A DNA stretch of 64,000 nucleotides from DATCMH01 sp036563505 (lineage in GTDB: Bacteria; Pseudomonadota; Alphaproteobacteria; Rhizobiales; Beijerinckiaceae), in assembly GCA_036563505.1 (NCBI GenBank), contig DATCMH010000017.1, positions 15,808-79,807 on the forward strand, written 5' to 3'. Below, piece by piece: positions 8,852 through 17,436 of the stretch (its first letter is position 1; each line of letters begins with the position of its first letter). The translations under genes and the position numbers were made by a program. The notes below the pieces were generated by a model, which was not told where the DNA came from, ran no database searches, and saw only the letters and a list, made by a program, of their open reading frames with translations.

Positions 8852-10072
8852 TCACCAGTCGGCGAGCTTGCCGGCGTCCGTCCGCGGCAGGACCGCCCCG
8901 AAGGCGAGCGCCTTCGGTCGGGCGGGCGCGGGCAGTTCCCGGTCGATGAAGGCCTGGAGCCCGCGCTCCAGCGCGTCGAGGGCCGTCCCGTCCGCGGGCA
9001 CGACGAAGGCCTTGAGGCGCGCGCCCTCCTCCGGCCGCATGGGGCGGACGACCGCTTCGCGGACGCCCGGATGCCGGCGCAGCAAGGCCGCGACCTCCCC
9101 GGGGAAGACGTTGACGCCACCCACCTGCACCGCCTCGTCCACGCGCCCGGTCACGGTGAACTGCCGCGGGCTCGAGAAGCTGAGACGGTCCATCGTCACG
9201 GCCGTCCGCCCGGTCGATCGCACCAGGGTCGCGGGGGCCGGCGCAGTGCTCGGGTCGAGAGGCGTCCAGAGCGGGAAGAGCGTATAGGCCTCCTCCGGCC
9301 AGCGCCGCGCGCCGATGCCCGCCGTCTCGCTCGAGCCGTAGATCTCGACGAGGCCGGACAACCCCTTCGCGATCAGCGCTTCTTTGAGCCAGGTGGGACA
9401 GGGAGCGGTCGACGTCGCCCCGACCACACCCGCGGGAAAGCGCGCGAGGGAACGCTCCAGGAAGCTCCAACGGTCCGGGAAGGAGACCAGAAGATCGCCG
9501 TCGCTCAGGCTGTCCCGCAGGGTCGCGGGCGACAGGCCGAGGCTATCGATCACCGGCACGCCCAGCCGAGCCGGCAGGAGGGCGGTGAACAGGAATCCGT
9601 AGATGTGGTGCGCCGGCGCCAGGGCGGCGATCCGGCTCCGGTCCGCGAAGAGGTCCGCCAGCACTTCGACTTCCGCGGCGAGGTCGGCGAGCGCGTGGGT
9701 GCAGCGCTTCGGCGCCCCCGTCGAGCCGGAGGTGGCGAAGGTGACCTCGGCGCCCGGGCGGGTCCAGGCGGCCTCGACGAGGTCGAGCCAGGCGCCCCAG
9801 ACCGGGCGATCGAGGAGCGCCTCCGCCTCGCCGGCCGCGTCGAGATGAGTCATCTCATTGAAGGCCGCGGCGAGCCAGAGCCGCTCCAGGGAATCAAGGC
9901 CGAGCCCCTCCTCGCCCATCGCCATCCCGTCCGCCCAGGGGCCGGGAGGAAGCGTCCGGGCCTCGCCGGAGCGGCCGCGGGCCGCCGCGATCTCCGCCCG
10001 TGCCTTCGATTCCATCACGCGGGCGACAGCGGCGCGGTCCAAGCGAACGTCCGGCGCGTCGGAGCGGATCAC
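8852..10072 (-). CDS. Short AMP-forming acyl/aryl-CoA ligase-like protein
   Basis: This 406-residue ligase of the ANL superfamily starts at GTG (10072), 8 bases after AAAGGA. It has the adenylate P-loop TSGSTGAPK at 114-122, the YGSSET aromatic/adenine motif near residue 235, the hinge segment TGRVDEAVQVGGVNVFPGEV and the catalytic lysine K402 in RTDAGKLADW. It would make an acyl- or aryl-adenylate and pass it to CoA or a carrier. At about 400 residues it is shorter than the usual 500-550. Residues 53-74 (GLGLDSLERLWLAAAF core) resemble the phosphopantetheine helix of an acyl carrier protein. It begins 17 bases after a diguanylate cyclase that follows a PYP-like gene, so activation of p-coumarate for the PYP chromophore is an attractive inference. 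Confidence 0.8.
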   Translation of the reverse strand: MIRSDAPDVRLDRAAVARVMESKARAEIAAARGRSGEARTLPPGPWADGMAMGEEGLGLDSLERLWLAAAFNEMTHLDAAGEAEALLDRPVWGAWLDLVEAAWTRPGAEVTFATSGSTGAPKRCTHALADLAAEVEVLADLFADRSRIAALAPAHHIYGFLFTALLPARLGVPVIDSLGLSPATLRDSLSDGDLLVSFPDRWSFLERSLARFPAGVVGATSTAPCPTWLKEALIAKGLSGLVEIYGSSETAGIGARRWPEEAYTLFPLWTPLDPSTAPAPATLVRSTGRTAVTMDRLSFSSPRQFTVTGRVDEAVQVGGVNVFPGEVAALLRRHPGVREAVVRPMRPEEGARLKAFVVPADGTALDALERGLQAFIDRELPAPARPKALAFGAVLPRTDAGKLADW

Positions 10073-10089
10073 GGCCAAAGTCCTTTGCT

Positions 10090-11373
10090 TCAAGCGACGG
10101 CCCTGATCGGGGCATGGACCTCCACGCGGTTCCGCCCGCCCTGCTTGGCCCGATACAGGGCATCGTCGGCGGCCTGGAGGAGCTTGCTGACGTTGGTGAC
10201 CGGACCGCCCATCGTCGCGCAGCCGAAGCTCGCCGTGAACCCGATGACGTGCCCCGCTGCCTCGACCTTCAGGCCCTGGATCGCCCCGCGCAGGCGCTCG
10301 GCCACGAGGCGGGTGGCTTCGAGGTCGATGGAGGGCAGCACGATGGCGAATTCCTCGCCTCCGAGGCGGCCCATGATGTCGACGGAGCGCAGCATGCCGC
10401 GGCAGGTGGTTGCCAGTGCCTTCAGCACCGCATCGCCCGCCGGATGCCCGTAGGTGTCGTTGACGCTCTTGAAGTGGTCGGCGTCGAGCATGATGGCCGA
10501 GAGCGGCTGCTCCAGGCGCTTCCAGCGCTCGGCTTCCGCCTCCGCCAGCTCGAAGAAGCGAGCCCGGTTCGCCACCCCGGTGAGGTGGTCGGTGGTCATG
10601 AGGCGCTTGATCTGGTCGCCCGAGACCTTCTTCTCGGTGACATCGCGCAGCACCACCGAGAAGCCCGCGACCTGGCCGTTGTCTTCCTTGAGCGCCGCGA
10701 CGAGGCTCTGCGCCCAGTAGCGCGAGCCGTCCTTGCGCCGGCGCCAACCCTCATCAATGTGCCAGCCGTCGCGCCGGGCGAAGTCCACCTGCTCCAAGGC
10801 TCGGCCCTGGATCGCCTCGTCGGGGAAGAGGAAGGCGTTGAGCGTCCGCCCCAGGACGTCCCGGTCGGTGAAGCCGGTCTGGCGCTGGCCGGACTGGTTC
10901 CAGCCGTTGATGCGTCCGTTCGCGTCGAGGGCGAAGAGGGCGAAGTCATTCACCCCCGTCATAATGGCCGAGAACCAGGATTCGGCCTGCTTGAGGCGCC
11001 GCTCCTGCGCGACCTGTTGCGAGATGTCGGTGAGCACGGCCATGATGCGGCCGGCCTCGATCTTGATCACCGTGCAGGCGAGGATGCTCTGCTCCTCGCC
11101 CTGGCCGACGACGACGCGGTAGTTCTCGCAGATCGTCCCCCGGGTTTCGGCGAAGCTCTCGACGAGGTTGCGGATCTCCGGGGCGCAGCTTCCCAGGACG
11201 TCGAAAAGGTTCGTGACCACCGGCGCGATGGGGAACAGGAGCTGGAGGGCCAGCGGGTTCATCATGCCGACCGCGCCCGCCTCGTCGAACTGCACGAGGC
11301 CGACCGGGCAGGCGTAGAGGAAGTCGAGAAGCTGCTCGTTCTCGGCTTGCAGGGCGTCCGCGTCGAGGGGCAT
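10090..11373 (-). CDS. PAS-GGDEF diguanylate cyclase
   Basis: The 427-residue product has a divergent N-terminal PAS-like region (about residues 15-110, with LYACPVGLVQFDEAG), a canonical PAS domain (about 131-245) and a GGDEF domain. The active-site loop is GGEEF at 338-342, so two GTPs can be cyclised to c-di-GMP. An RxxD product-inhibition site (RSVD, 329-332) lies five residues before it. There is no membrane span. The start at 11373 is chosen because GAGG sits 6 bases upstream; the in-frame ATG at 11379 is the alternative. The gene follows the PYP-like gene by a few bases, which makes translational coupling and a sensory partnership likely. Confidence 0.9.
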   Translation of the reverse strand: MPLDADALQAENEQLLDFLYACPVGLVQFDEAGAVGMMNPLALQLLFPIAPVVTNLFDVLGSCAPEIRNLVESFAETRGTICENYRVVVGQGEEQSILACTVIKIEAGRIMAVLTDISQQVAQERRLKQAESWFSAIMTGVNDFALFALDANGRINGWNQSGQRQTGFTDRDVLGRTLNAFLFPDEAIQGRALEQVDFARRDGWHIDEGWRRRKDGSRYWAQSLVAALKEDNGQVAGFSVVLRDVTEKKVSGDQIKRLMTTDHLTGVANRARFFELAEAEAERWKRLEQPLSAIMLDADHFKSVNDTYGHPAGDAVLKALATTCRGMLRSVDIMGRLGGEEFAIVLPSIDLEATRLVAERLRGAIQGLKVEAAGHVIGFTASFGCATMGGPVTNVSKLLQAADDALYRAKQGGRNRVEVHAPIRAVA

Positions 11374-11381
11374 GTCCATCC

Positions 11382-11735
11382 TCAGCGCTGGATCAGGATG
11401 TAGCGCCGCGGCGCGTCAGGCTCCTGGAGCAGGCGCACCTTCACCGGGGTCGGGCGCATGCGGAAGGTGAGCACGTAATCGACCGCGGCGTCGAGGGACG
11501 GCTCGTCCTCGAAGCGCTGGGCGACGAGGCGGTTGTTCATGCAGGGCGCGACGGCGGTGAAGAAGTGACGGCCGAGCACGGTGTCGCGGGACAGCCCCGC
11601 CATGCGCGCCTCCGCGGCGCTGTAGACCTCGACCTCGTTGGCGCGGTTCAATCCCACGGTGCCGAAGGGAAGTCCGTCGAGCGTAGCAGCGTCGGCACGG
11701 TCAAGGTCGGCAAGAGCAACGGAGGAGAAATGCAT
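11382..11735 (-). CDS. pyp: Photoactive yellow protein homologue (xanthopsin)
   Basis: The 117-residue PAS-fold protein aligns end to end with the 125-residue Halorhodospira PYP with a constant offset of four. LDGLPFG matches LDGLAFG, YSAAE matches YNAAE, and VAPC matches the chromophore-binding VAPC. Y38, E42 and C65 correspond to PYP Y42, E46 and C69, which anchor and tune the p-coumaric acid thioester. T50 and R52 are replaced by A46 and L48, so colour and kinetics may differ. C-terminal TPVKVRLL matches the TKVKV strand. It is the first gene of a three- or four-gene minus-strand group with a diguanylate cyclase. Light sensing is inferred from family and residues. Confidence 0.87.
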   Translation of the reverse strand: MHFSSVALADLDRADAATLDGLPFGTVGLNRANEVEVYSAAEARMAGLSRDTVLGRHFFTAVAPCMNNRLVAQRFEDEPSLDAAVDYVLTFRMRPTPVKVRLLQEPDAPRRYILIQR

Positions 11736-11891
11736 GGAGCGATTCGAAGTGATCACGGGCGATGGGTCAACCTGCACGGGAAGGGTGAGCGGAGCGTTAA
11801 CCCAAGCTGCACCCAGGCCCGTCCATAGGATGAGCTCGGAGCCGGGGCGACGGACGCGTCCCGGTCGCTCGCTGCTCTCCCGTGTCAGGCC

Positions 11892-12419
11892 ATGCTTCGC
11901 TTCCTCGTCGCCGTCCTGATCGGCGCCACCGCGGCCTGCAGTCTTCTGCCGCGCCCCGTTGAGGGCTTGGGCGGCGAGGCCGGCTGGTCGGCTCTGCCCC
12001 TGCGCTCCTGGCTTTCCGAAGAGCGCGGTGTGCCGGAGGCGGTCGCGCTGTGCGCGGCGCCCGACTGCCCGGGCCGTCTCGCCGTCGGGGTGATCCGCCT
12101 CAGCCCAGACGAGGCGAGGGGTGCCGCAGCGATCCTCGCCGATCCCTCGCGCCTCGCCCGGGAACTCGAGGCCCGGGCGCGGGCGCCGTCCCGCAAGGGC
12201 GCGAAGCCTCGCCCGCCAACCTCGATCGAGGTTCGGCCGCTCGGGATGAGCGACCGCCGGGGCTTCGCGATCACCCTCGCCCGGCGGGACGGAACGCAGG
12301 CTGTCCACGGCGCGGTGATCGCGACCGGAGCGGATGAGGTCGTGATTGCCATCGGTGACGTGAGCGCCGAGGTCGAGGACGCTGCCCGGCGCGCGGCCCG
12401 CGGCCGCGGCACCCGATAG
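11892..12419 (+). CDS. Putative lipoprotein, unknown function
   Basis: The 175-residue product begins with a short hydrophobic helix and a lipobox ending in TAAC (cysteine at about residue 16), so it is predicted to be lipidated and attached to the outer membrane. The rest is Ala/Arg-rich with no domain that I recognise. The central part contains PPTSIEVRPLGMSDRRGFAI, which looks like a globular fold. It is divergent from the PYP operon, with about 155 bases between start codons, so they may share a control region. No function is proposed. Confidence 0.7.
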   Translation: MLRFLVAVLIGATAACSLLPRPVEGLGGEAGWSALPLRSWLSEERGVPEAVALCAAPDCPGRLAVGVIRLSPDEARGAAAILADPSRLARELEARARAPSRKGAKPRPPTSIEVRPLGMSDRRGFAITLARRDGTQAVHGAVIATGADEVVIAIGDVSAEVEDAARRAARGRGTR

Positions 12420-12512
12420 ATCGTCCGGCGGTTGTCTCGCGGGCGCGCCTGTGCGAGAGGCCGGCTCAGCCGCTTTCAGGACGGGCGGCGTCGAAAGCCC
12501 TGAGGAGCGCGC

Positions 12513-12752
12513 ATGAAGGCCCGTGTCATCGTGACCTTGAAGACCGGCGTGCTCGACCCGCAGGGCAAGGCCATCGAGGGGGCGCTTCGCTCGCTCGGCG
12601 TCGAGGGCGTGGCGAGCGTGCGCCAGGGCAAAGTCTTCGACGTCGAGCTCGACGCGGCGGACGAGGGCGCAGCCCGGGCGGCGCTCGACCAAGCCTGCGC
12701 CAAGCTTCTGGCCAACACGGTCATCGAGAATTACCGGATCGAGATCGCCTGA
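12513..12752 (+). CDS. purS: Phosphoribosylformylglycinamidine synthase subunit PurS
   Basis: The 79-residue protein matches PurS along its length, with MKARVIVTLKTGVLDPQGKA at the start and an ENYRIEI end. PurS forms the structural bridge between PurQ and PurL in the three-subunit FGAM synthase of de novo purine synthesis. A strong GAGGAG precedes the ATG. Its stop codon overlaps the purQ start by one base (TGATG), so the two are translationally coupled. purL follows 1.5 kb later, beyond an opposed gene. Confidence 0.95.
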   Translation: MKARVIVTLKTGVLDPQGKAIEGALRSLGVEGVASVRQGKVFDVELDAADEGAARAALDQACAKLLANTVIENYRIEIA

Positions 12753-13435
12753 TGAGAGCCGCCGTCCTCACCTTCCCCGGCTCGAACCGCGACGGGGACG
12801 TGGCGCGGGCGCTCCGGCTCGCCGGCGCCGACGTCGTTTCGGTCTGGCACGCCGAAACGGACCTACCTCCTGGAACGGACCTCGCGGTGCTGCCCGGCGG
12901 CTTCGCCTACGGCGATTACCTGCGGTGCGGCGCCATCGCCGGCCGGGCGGCGGTGATGGACGCGGTGCGGGCCCATGCCGGCCGCGGCGGCCTCGTGCTC
13001 GGTATCTGCAACGGCTTCCAAGTGCTGTGCGAGTCGGGGCTCCTGCCCGGCGTGCTGATGCGCAACGCGAATCTTCGCTTCCTCTGCCACCGCCAGCACA
13101 TCCGGGTCGAGCGGGCGGACACCGCCTTCACGCGACGCTACTCAGTTGGACAAGCGATCGATGTCTGCGTCGCCCATGGCGAAGGCAACTACTTCGCCGA
13201 TCCGGAGACCATCGCCCGCCTCGAAGGGGACGGCCGCGTGGCCTTCCGCTACTGCGATGCCAGGGGCCAGGTCACCATCGACGCCAACTGCAACGGTTCG
13301 CTCAACTCCATCGCCGGGATCTATTCCGAGCGCCTCAACGTGCTTGGCATGATGCCTCACCCGGAGAACCTGGTCGACGCACTGGTCGGCGGCACCGACG
13401 GACGAGGGCTGTTCGAGAGCCTCGCCGCCGCGTGA
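12752..13435 (+). CDS. purQ: Phosphoribosylformylglycinamidine synthase subunit PurQ
   Basis: The 227-residue class I glutamine amidotransferase supplies ammonia to PurL. The nucleophile is C86 in LGICNGFQ, and the C-terminal MMPHPEN holds the catalytic histidine and glutamate. FPGSNRDGD at residues 8-16 is typical of PurQ. It overlaps purS by one base. The length is normal for the family. The downstream neighbour is transcribed toward it, so the purSQ message probably ends around 13440-13480. Confidence 0.97.
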   Translation: MRAAVLTFPGSNRDGDVARALRLAGADVVSVWHAETDLPPGTDLAVLPGGFAYGDYLRCGAIAGRAAVMDAVRAHAGRGGLVLGICNGFQVLCESGLLPGVLMRNANLRFLCHRQHIRVERADTAFTRRYSVGQAIDVCVAHGEGNYFADPETIARLEGDGRVAFRYCDARGQVTIDANCNGSLNSIAGIYSERLNVLGMMPHPENLVDALVGGTDGRGLFESLAAA

Positions 13436-13482
13436 CGCGGGTCCGGAGCGCAGGAGACGGAGACGGTAGGCTCTCTGACGCT

Positions 13483-14724
13483 TCAGAAGCTCAGCCGGGT
13501 GCCGGTGATCTCGCGGGCGATGCGCTCGAAGATCGGCTTGAGCTGGGCCGCGTTGCTGGCGTTGGAATACATCCCCGGCTCGGTGGCGCAGCTCTTCAAC
13601 AGCGGCTCGTTCCCGGCGATCACCCGCACCGTATAGATCGAGACGGCCTCTTTGCGCGCCTCGTCGCAGGCAAGCTTGAGACGGTCGTCGATGGCGGTGC
13701 TGGTGGCGGAACCGTTGCCCGTCCAGCGGTTCTGTGTGTTGTCGCCGTCTGTGAGAAGAATCAGGTAGCGCTGCACATCGCCGCCGCTGCCCGAGGCGGA
13801 CAGGGGGTGACCCGGGCGGATCGAGGACAGGCCGGTCGTAAAGCCGATAGTGACGTTGGTCGCCCCTGTGGGTGTCATGGCGTTCACCGTCGTCCGCACG
13901 CTCTCCAGATCGGCGGTGAGAGGCAGCATGGTGGCAAGGCCCGCGACGCCGCATTCCGCCGCGACGTACTTCGTCGCTTCGAGGCCGCTCGGGCTCTCGC
14001 TTGACGCATCGTAACGCTGATCGCGGTCGGCGAGGCAGCCGTTCCAGTTCGGGCGGTTCACCTGCTTCGCGCGGCCCGTGATGTTTGGGTTCTCGAGGCG
14101 CACGTCGTAGCGCATCCAGGCTGCGTCGCGGTGCGTGACCGGGATCCGCACCTGAGTGTTGAAGGGCACGACGGACACCTTGATGTCGCCGGGGGTCTTG
14201 CTCGCCGCCTTGAAGATATCGACGAGATCGCCCACTGCGACCTTGAGAGCTTCCATCTTGCCGGAAGAGGCCATCGAGCCCGTGGTGTCGAGGGCAAGCG
14301 CCACTTCGATCGTCCGCGTACCCCACACGGTCTCGGTGGTGGCGCCGACCTGCATCGGACGGCCGCCCTGGAACGCGGAGAAGATGGTCGGAACTGGCGT
14401 CGTCGCGGAAAGCTTCACCCGCTTGCCCGCGACCTCCGGCATAGCAACCGTCGGCATCGGAACGTTCGGGCCTGCGGCGTAGAGGCTGTTGAGAATGGTG
14501 GTGGCCCGCCGCTGAAAGGCGTCAGGGGTCTTCAGCGTATCGGCTTCGCGCACCAGGGCGATCGCGGTGGCGTCAAGTGCCGCCTGAAGCTTTACCTTTT
14601 CGTGCGAACCGCGGCTGTAATCCACCGCGACGCCCACGAAGGCGAGCAGGGGCAGGACCGAAAGCCCGAAGATCACGGCCGTCGTGCCGCGCTGGTCGCC
14701 GAGGAAAGTCCTGATCGCCTTCAT
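13483..14724 (-). CDS. TadG-like pilus-assembly protein with VWA domain
   Basis: The 413-residue protein has a TadE/TadG-type N-terminus. The stretch GTTAVIFGLSVLPLLAFVGV, a membrane helix, begins at residue 14, after a short cytosolic tail. A VWA domain occupies about residues 140-413, with the metal-site sequence DTTGSM in place of DxSxS. Such proteins belong to Tad/Flp pilus systems, or to lone TadG proteins found throughout Hyphomicrobiales. The start at 14724 is chosen because GGAG lies about 8 bases upstream; more upstream codons lack any signal. No other tad or flp gene is nearby, and it lies between purQ and purL. Confidence 0.85.
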   Translation of the reverse strand: MKAIRTFLGDQRGTTAVIFGLSVLPLLAFVGVAVDYSRGSHEKVKLQAALDATAIALVREADTLKTPDAFQRRATTILNSLYAAGPNVPMPTVAMPEVAGKRVKLSATTPVPTIFSAFQGGRPMQVGATTETVWGTRTIEVALALDTTGSMASSGKMEALKVAVGDLVDIFKAASKTPGDIKVSVVPFNTQVRIPVTHRDAAWMRYDVRLENPNITGRAKQVNRPNWNGCLADRDQRYDASSESPSGLEATKYVAAECGVAGLATMLPLTADLESVRTTVNAMTPTGATNVTIGFTTGLSSIRPGHPLSASGSGGDVQRYLILLTDGDNTQNRWTGNGSATSTAIDDRLKLACDEARKEAVSIYTVRVIAGNEPLLKSCATEPGMYSNASNAAQLKPIFERIAREITGTRLSF

Positions 14725-14936
14725 GTGCCAACTCCGGCCGCTCGATGGGTCGCTGGGCGGAAGAGCGCGAGAGGCATGCCACGCCGTTTCGTTTCGTTTC
14801 GACACAGGGCGGGGTGTTGGGCAGGGCCGACCTGCTAAGACTCGGGAAAGGGTCCGCTCCGCGTTGCCAGGCGCGCCGCGGAGGGCTATGGCCGGGCCGT
14901 TCCGCCCTGAGCTCTCAAAGCCCGGACCCGAGGTCG

Positions 14937-17153
14937 ATGATCCGCAACGACACGCCCATCACTCCGGCGCTGGTGCGCGAGCACGGCCTCAAGGACGACG
15001 AGTACGCGCGCTTCAAGGACCTGATCGGCCGCGAGCCGACGATCACCGAGCTCGGCATCGTCTCGGCGATGTGGAACGAGCACTGCTCCTACAAGTCGTC
15101 GCGCCTGCACCTGCGCACGCTGCCGACGAAGGCCCCGTGGGTGATTCAGGGGCCAGGCGAGAACGCGGGGGTCATCGACATTGGCGACGGGCTCGCCTGC
15201 GTCTTCAAGATGGAAAGCCACAACCACCCGAGCTTCATCGAGCCCTACCAGGGTGCGGCGACCGGGGTCGGCGGCATTCTGCGGGACGTGTTCACGATGG
15301 GGGCCCGGCCGATCGCGGCCCTGAACGCGCTCTTCTTCGGCGCGCCCGACCATCCGCGCACCCGCCACCTCGTCTCAGGGGTGGTCGCGGGCGTCGGCGG
15401 CTACGGCAACTCCTTCGGGGTGCCGACGGTGGGCGGTTCGGTGCGCTTCCATCCCCGCTACAACGGCAACATCCTGGTCAATGCCATGGCGGTCGGCCTC
15501 GCGAAGGTCGATGCGATCTTCTACGCGGCGGCGGCCGGCGTCGGGAACCCGATCGTCTATCTCGGCTCCAAGACCGGCCGCGACGGCATCCACGGCGCGA
15601 CGATGGCCTCCGCCGAGTTCGACGACGCGTCGGAGGAGAAGCGCCCGACGGTGCAGGTCGGCGACCCCTTCGCGGAAAAACTCCTGCTCGAAGCCTGCCT
15701 CGAGCTGATGGCGTCGGGTGCTGTCATCGCGATCCAGGACATGGGCGCGGCAGGGCTCACCTGCTCGGCCGTCGAGATGGGCGCCAAAGGGGATCTCGGC
15801 GTCGAGCTCTGGCTCGAGAAGGTGCCGACCCGCGAAGAGGGCATGACGCCTTACGAGATGATGCTCTCCGAGAGCCAGGAGCGCATGCTCATGGTTCTCA
15901 AGCCCGGGATGGAGGCCGAGGCCGAAGCCATCTTCCGCAAATGGGGCCTGGACTTCGCGATCATCGGGAAGACCACCGACACGCTCCGGTTCGTGGTGAC
16001 GTTCCACGGCGAAACCTACGCCGACCTGCCGATCAAAGAGCTCGGCGACGAGGCCCCGGTCTACGACCGGCCGCACCGGGCGAATACCTATCAGCCCGTG
16101 ATCGCGCCGGAGACGGTCGCGGCGCCGGTCTCGAACGGGGACGCTTTGCTCAGGCTGGTCGGCTCGCCCGACCAGTGCTCGAAGCGCTGGGTCTGGCAGC
16201 AATATGACCATCTCATCCTCGGTAACACGGTGCAGACCCCGGGCGGGGACGCCGCCATCGTGCGCGTCGAGGACGGGCCGAAGGGTCTGGCGCTGACCGC
16301 GGACGTGACACCGCGCTACTGCGAGGCCGACCCGGTCGAGGGCGGCAAGCAGGCGGTGGCGGAAGCCTGGCGCAACATCACGGCGGTGGGCGGGCAGCCG
16401 CTCGCCATCACGGACAACCTCAATTTCGCAAGCCCTGAGCGCCCCGAGGCCATGGGCCAGTTCGTCGGCTGCATTCAGGGCATCGGCGAGGCCTGTCGGG
16501 CGCTGGACTTCCCCGTCGTGTCCGGCAACGTGTCGCTCTACAACGAGACGAACGGTTTTGGAATTCTGCCGACCCCAACCATCGGCGGCGTCGGCCTTCT
16601 CGACGACGTGACGGCCCACGCCACCATCGCCTTTAAGCGCTCCGGCGACGTGCTGCTGCTCGTCGGCGAGACCATGGGCTGGCTCGGCCAATCGATCTAC
16701 CTCGCGGAGGTCTGCGGCCGCGAGGAGGGCGCCCCGCCGCCCGTCGACCTCGCGGCGGAACGGCGCAACGGCGATTTCGTGCGCGGCATCATCCGGGGCA
16801 GGCTCTGCGACACGGTTCACGATTGCTCGGACGGCGGCCTCGCCCTTGCGGTGGCCGAGATGGCGATGGTCTCCGGCATCGGCGCGGCGCTGCCCGAGAC
16901 GCCCGAGGGTCTGTCCGATCACGCCTACCTCTTCGGCGAGGACCAGGGCCGCTACGTGCTCGCCGTCGACCCCGATACCGCGCCGGACATCCTCTACAGC
17001 GCGTCGGCGCAAGGCGTGCCCATCGCCGTCGTCGGCGTCACCGGCACCGACGCGTTGACCCTGCCGGGGGGTGAGACCATATCGGTGGCCGCGCTCAAAG
17101 AGGCGCACGAGGCCTTCCTGCCGCGGCTCATGGCGGCCACGAACGAAGGGTGA
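14937..17153 (+). CDS. purL: Phosphoribosylformylglycinamidine synthase subunit PurL
   Basis: The 738-residue protein is the small-type PurL of the three-subunit FGAM synthase; it converts FGAR to FGAM with ATP and ammonia from PurQ. SAMWNEHCSYKSS (about residues 43-55) and KMESHNHPSFIEPYQGAATG (about 91-110) are the family's substrate and ATP signatures. Two tandem AIRS-type halves follow. The ATG at 14937 gives the standard N-terminus; the open frame extends farther upstream without support. bolA begins right after its stop. Confidence 0.97.
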   Translation: MIRNDTPITPALVREHGLKDDEYARFKDLIGREPTITELGIVSAMWNEHCSYKSSRLHLRTLPTKAPWVIQGPGENAGVIDIGDGLACVFKMESHNHPSFIEPYQGAATGVGGILRDVFTMGARPIAALNALFFGAPDHPRTRHLVSGVVAGVGGYGNSFGVPTVGGSVRFHPRYNGNILVNAMAVGLAKVDAIFYAAAAGVGNPIVYLGSKTGRDGIHGATMASAEFDDASEEKRPTVQVGDPFAEKLLLEACLELMASGAVIAIQDMGAAGLTCSAVEMGAKGDLGVELWLEKVPTREEGMTPYEMMLSESQERMLMVLKPGMEAEAEAIFRKWGLDFAIIGKTTDTLRFVVTFHGETYADLPIKELGDEAPVYDRPHRANTYQPVIAPETVAAPVSNGDALLRLVGSPDQCSKRWVWQQYDHLILGNTVQTPGGDAAIVRVEDGPKGLALTADVTPRYCEADPVEGGKQAVAEAWRNITAVGGQPLAITDNLNFASPERPEAMGQFVGCIQGIGEACRALDFPVVSGNVSLYNETNGFGILPTPTIGGVGLLDDVTAHATIAFKRSGDVLLLVGETMGWLGQSIYLAEVCGREEGAPPPVDLAAERRNGDFVRGIIRGRLCDTVHDCSDGGLALAVAEMAMVSGIGAALPETPEGLSDHAYLFGEDQGRYVLAVDPDTAPDILYSASAQGVPIAVVGVTGTDALTLPGGETISVAALKEAHEAFLPRLMAATNEG

Positions 17154-17158
17154 CGGCG

Positions 17159-17395
17159 ATGCCGATGGACGCGCGCGAGATCGAGAGCCTCATCCGTCAG
17201 GCCCTGCCCGACGCCTCCGTGGAGATCCGCGATCTGGCCGGCGACGGCGACCACTACGCCGCCACCGTCACGTCGAGCGCCTTCAAGGGCAAGACCCGGG
17301 TGCAGCAGCACCAGATGGTCTACCAGGCGCTGCAGGGCCGCATGGGCGGCGTGCTGCACGCCCTTGCGCTGACGACCGTTGCTTCCGACAATTGA
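17159..17395 (+). CDS. bolA: BolA-family protein
   Basis: The 78-residue protein has the BolA fold signature: VEIRDLAGDGDHYAATVTS followed by VQQHQMVYQALQGRMGGVLH, with the conserved histidine in the second segment. BolA proteins pair with monothiol glutaredoxins in iron-sulfur sensing or delivery, and the next gene is such a glutaredoxin 41 bases away. The ATG at 17159 follows AAGGG by 8 bases; an upstream GTG at 17150 would overlap purL's end. The exact BolA subtype cannot be told. Confidence 0.95.
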   Translation: MPMDAREIESLIRQALPDASVEIRDLAGDGDHYAATVTSSAFKGKTRVQQHQMVYQALQGRMGGVLHALALTTVASDN

Positions 17396-17436
17396 GCATT
17401 GACCGGCGCCTTGAACGCCGCCCCACGGAGAATCCC

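Noticed and set aside
10073..10747. Upstream extension of the AMP-forming ligase into the GGDEF gene
   Set aside because: It overlaps the supported diguanylate cyclase frame; AAAGGA with GTG at 10072 gives a sound start.
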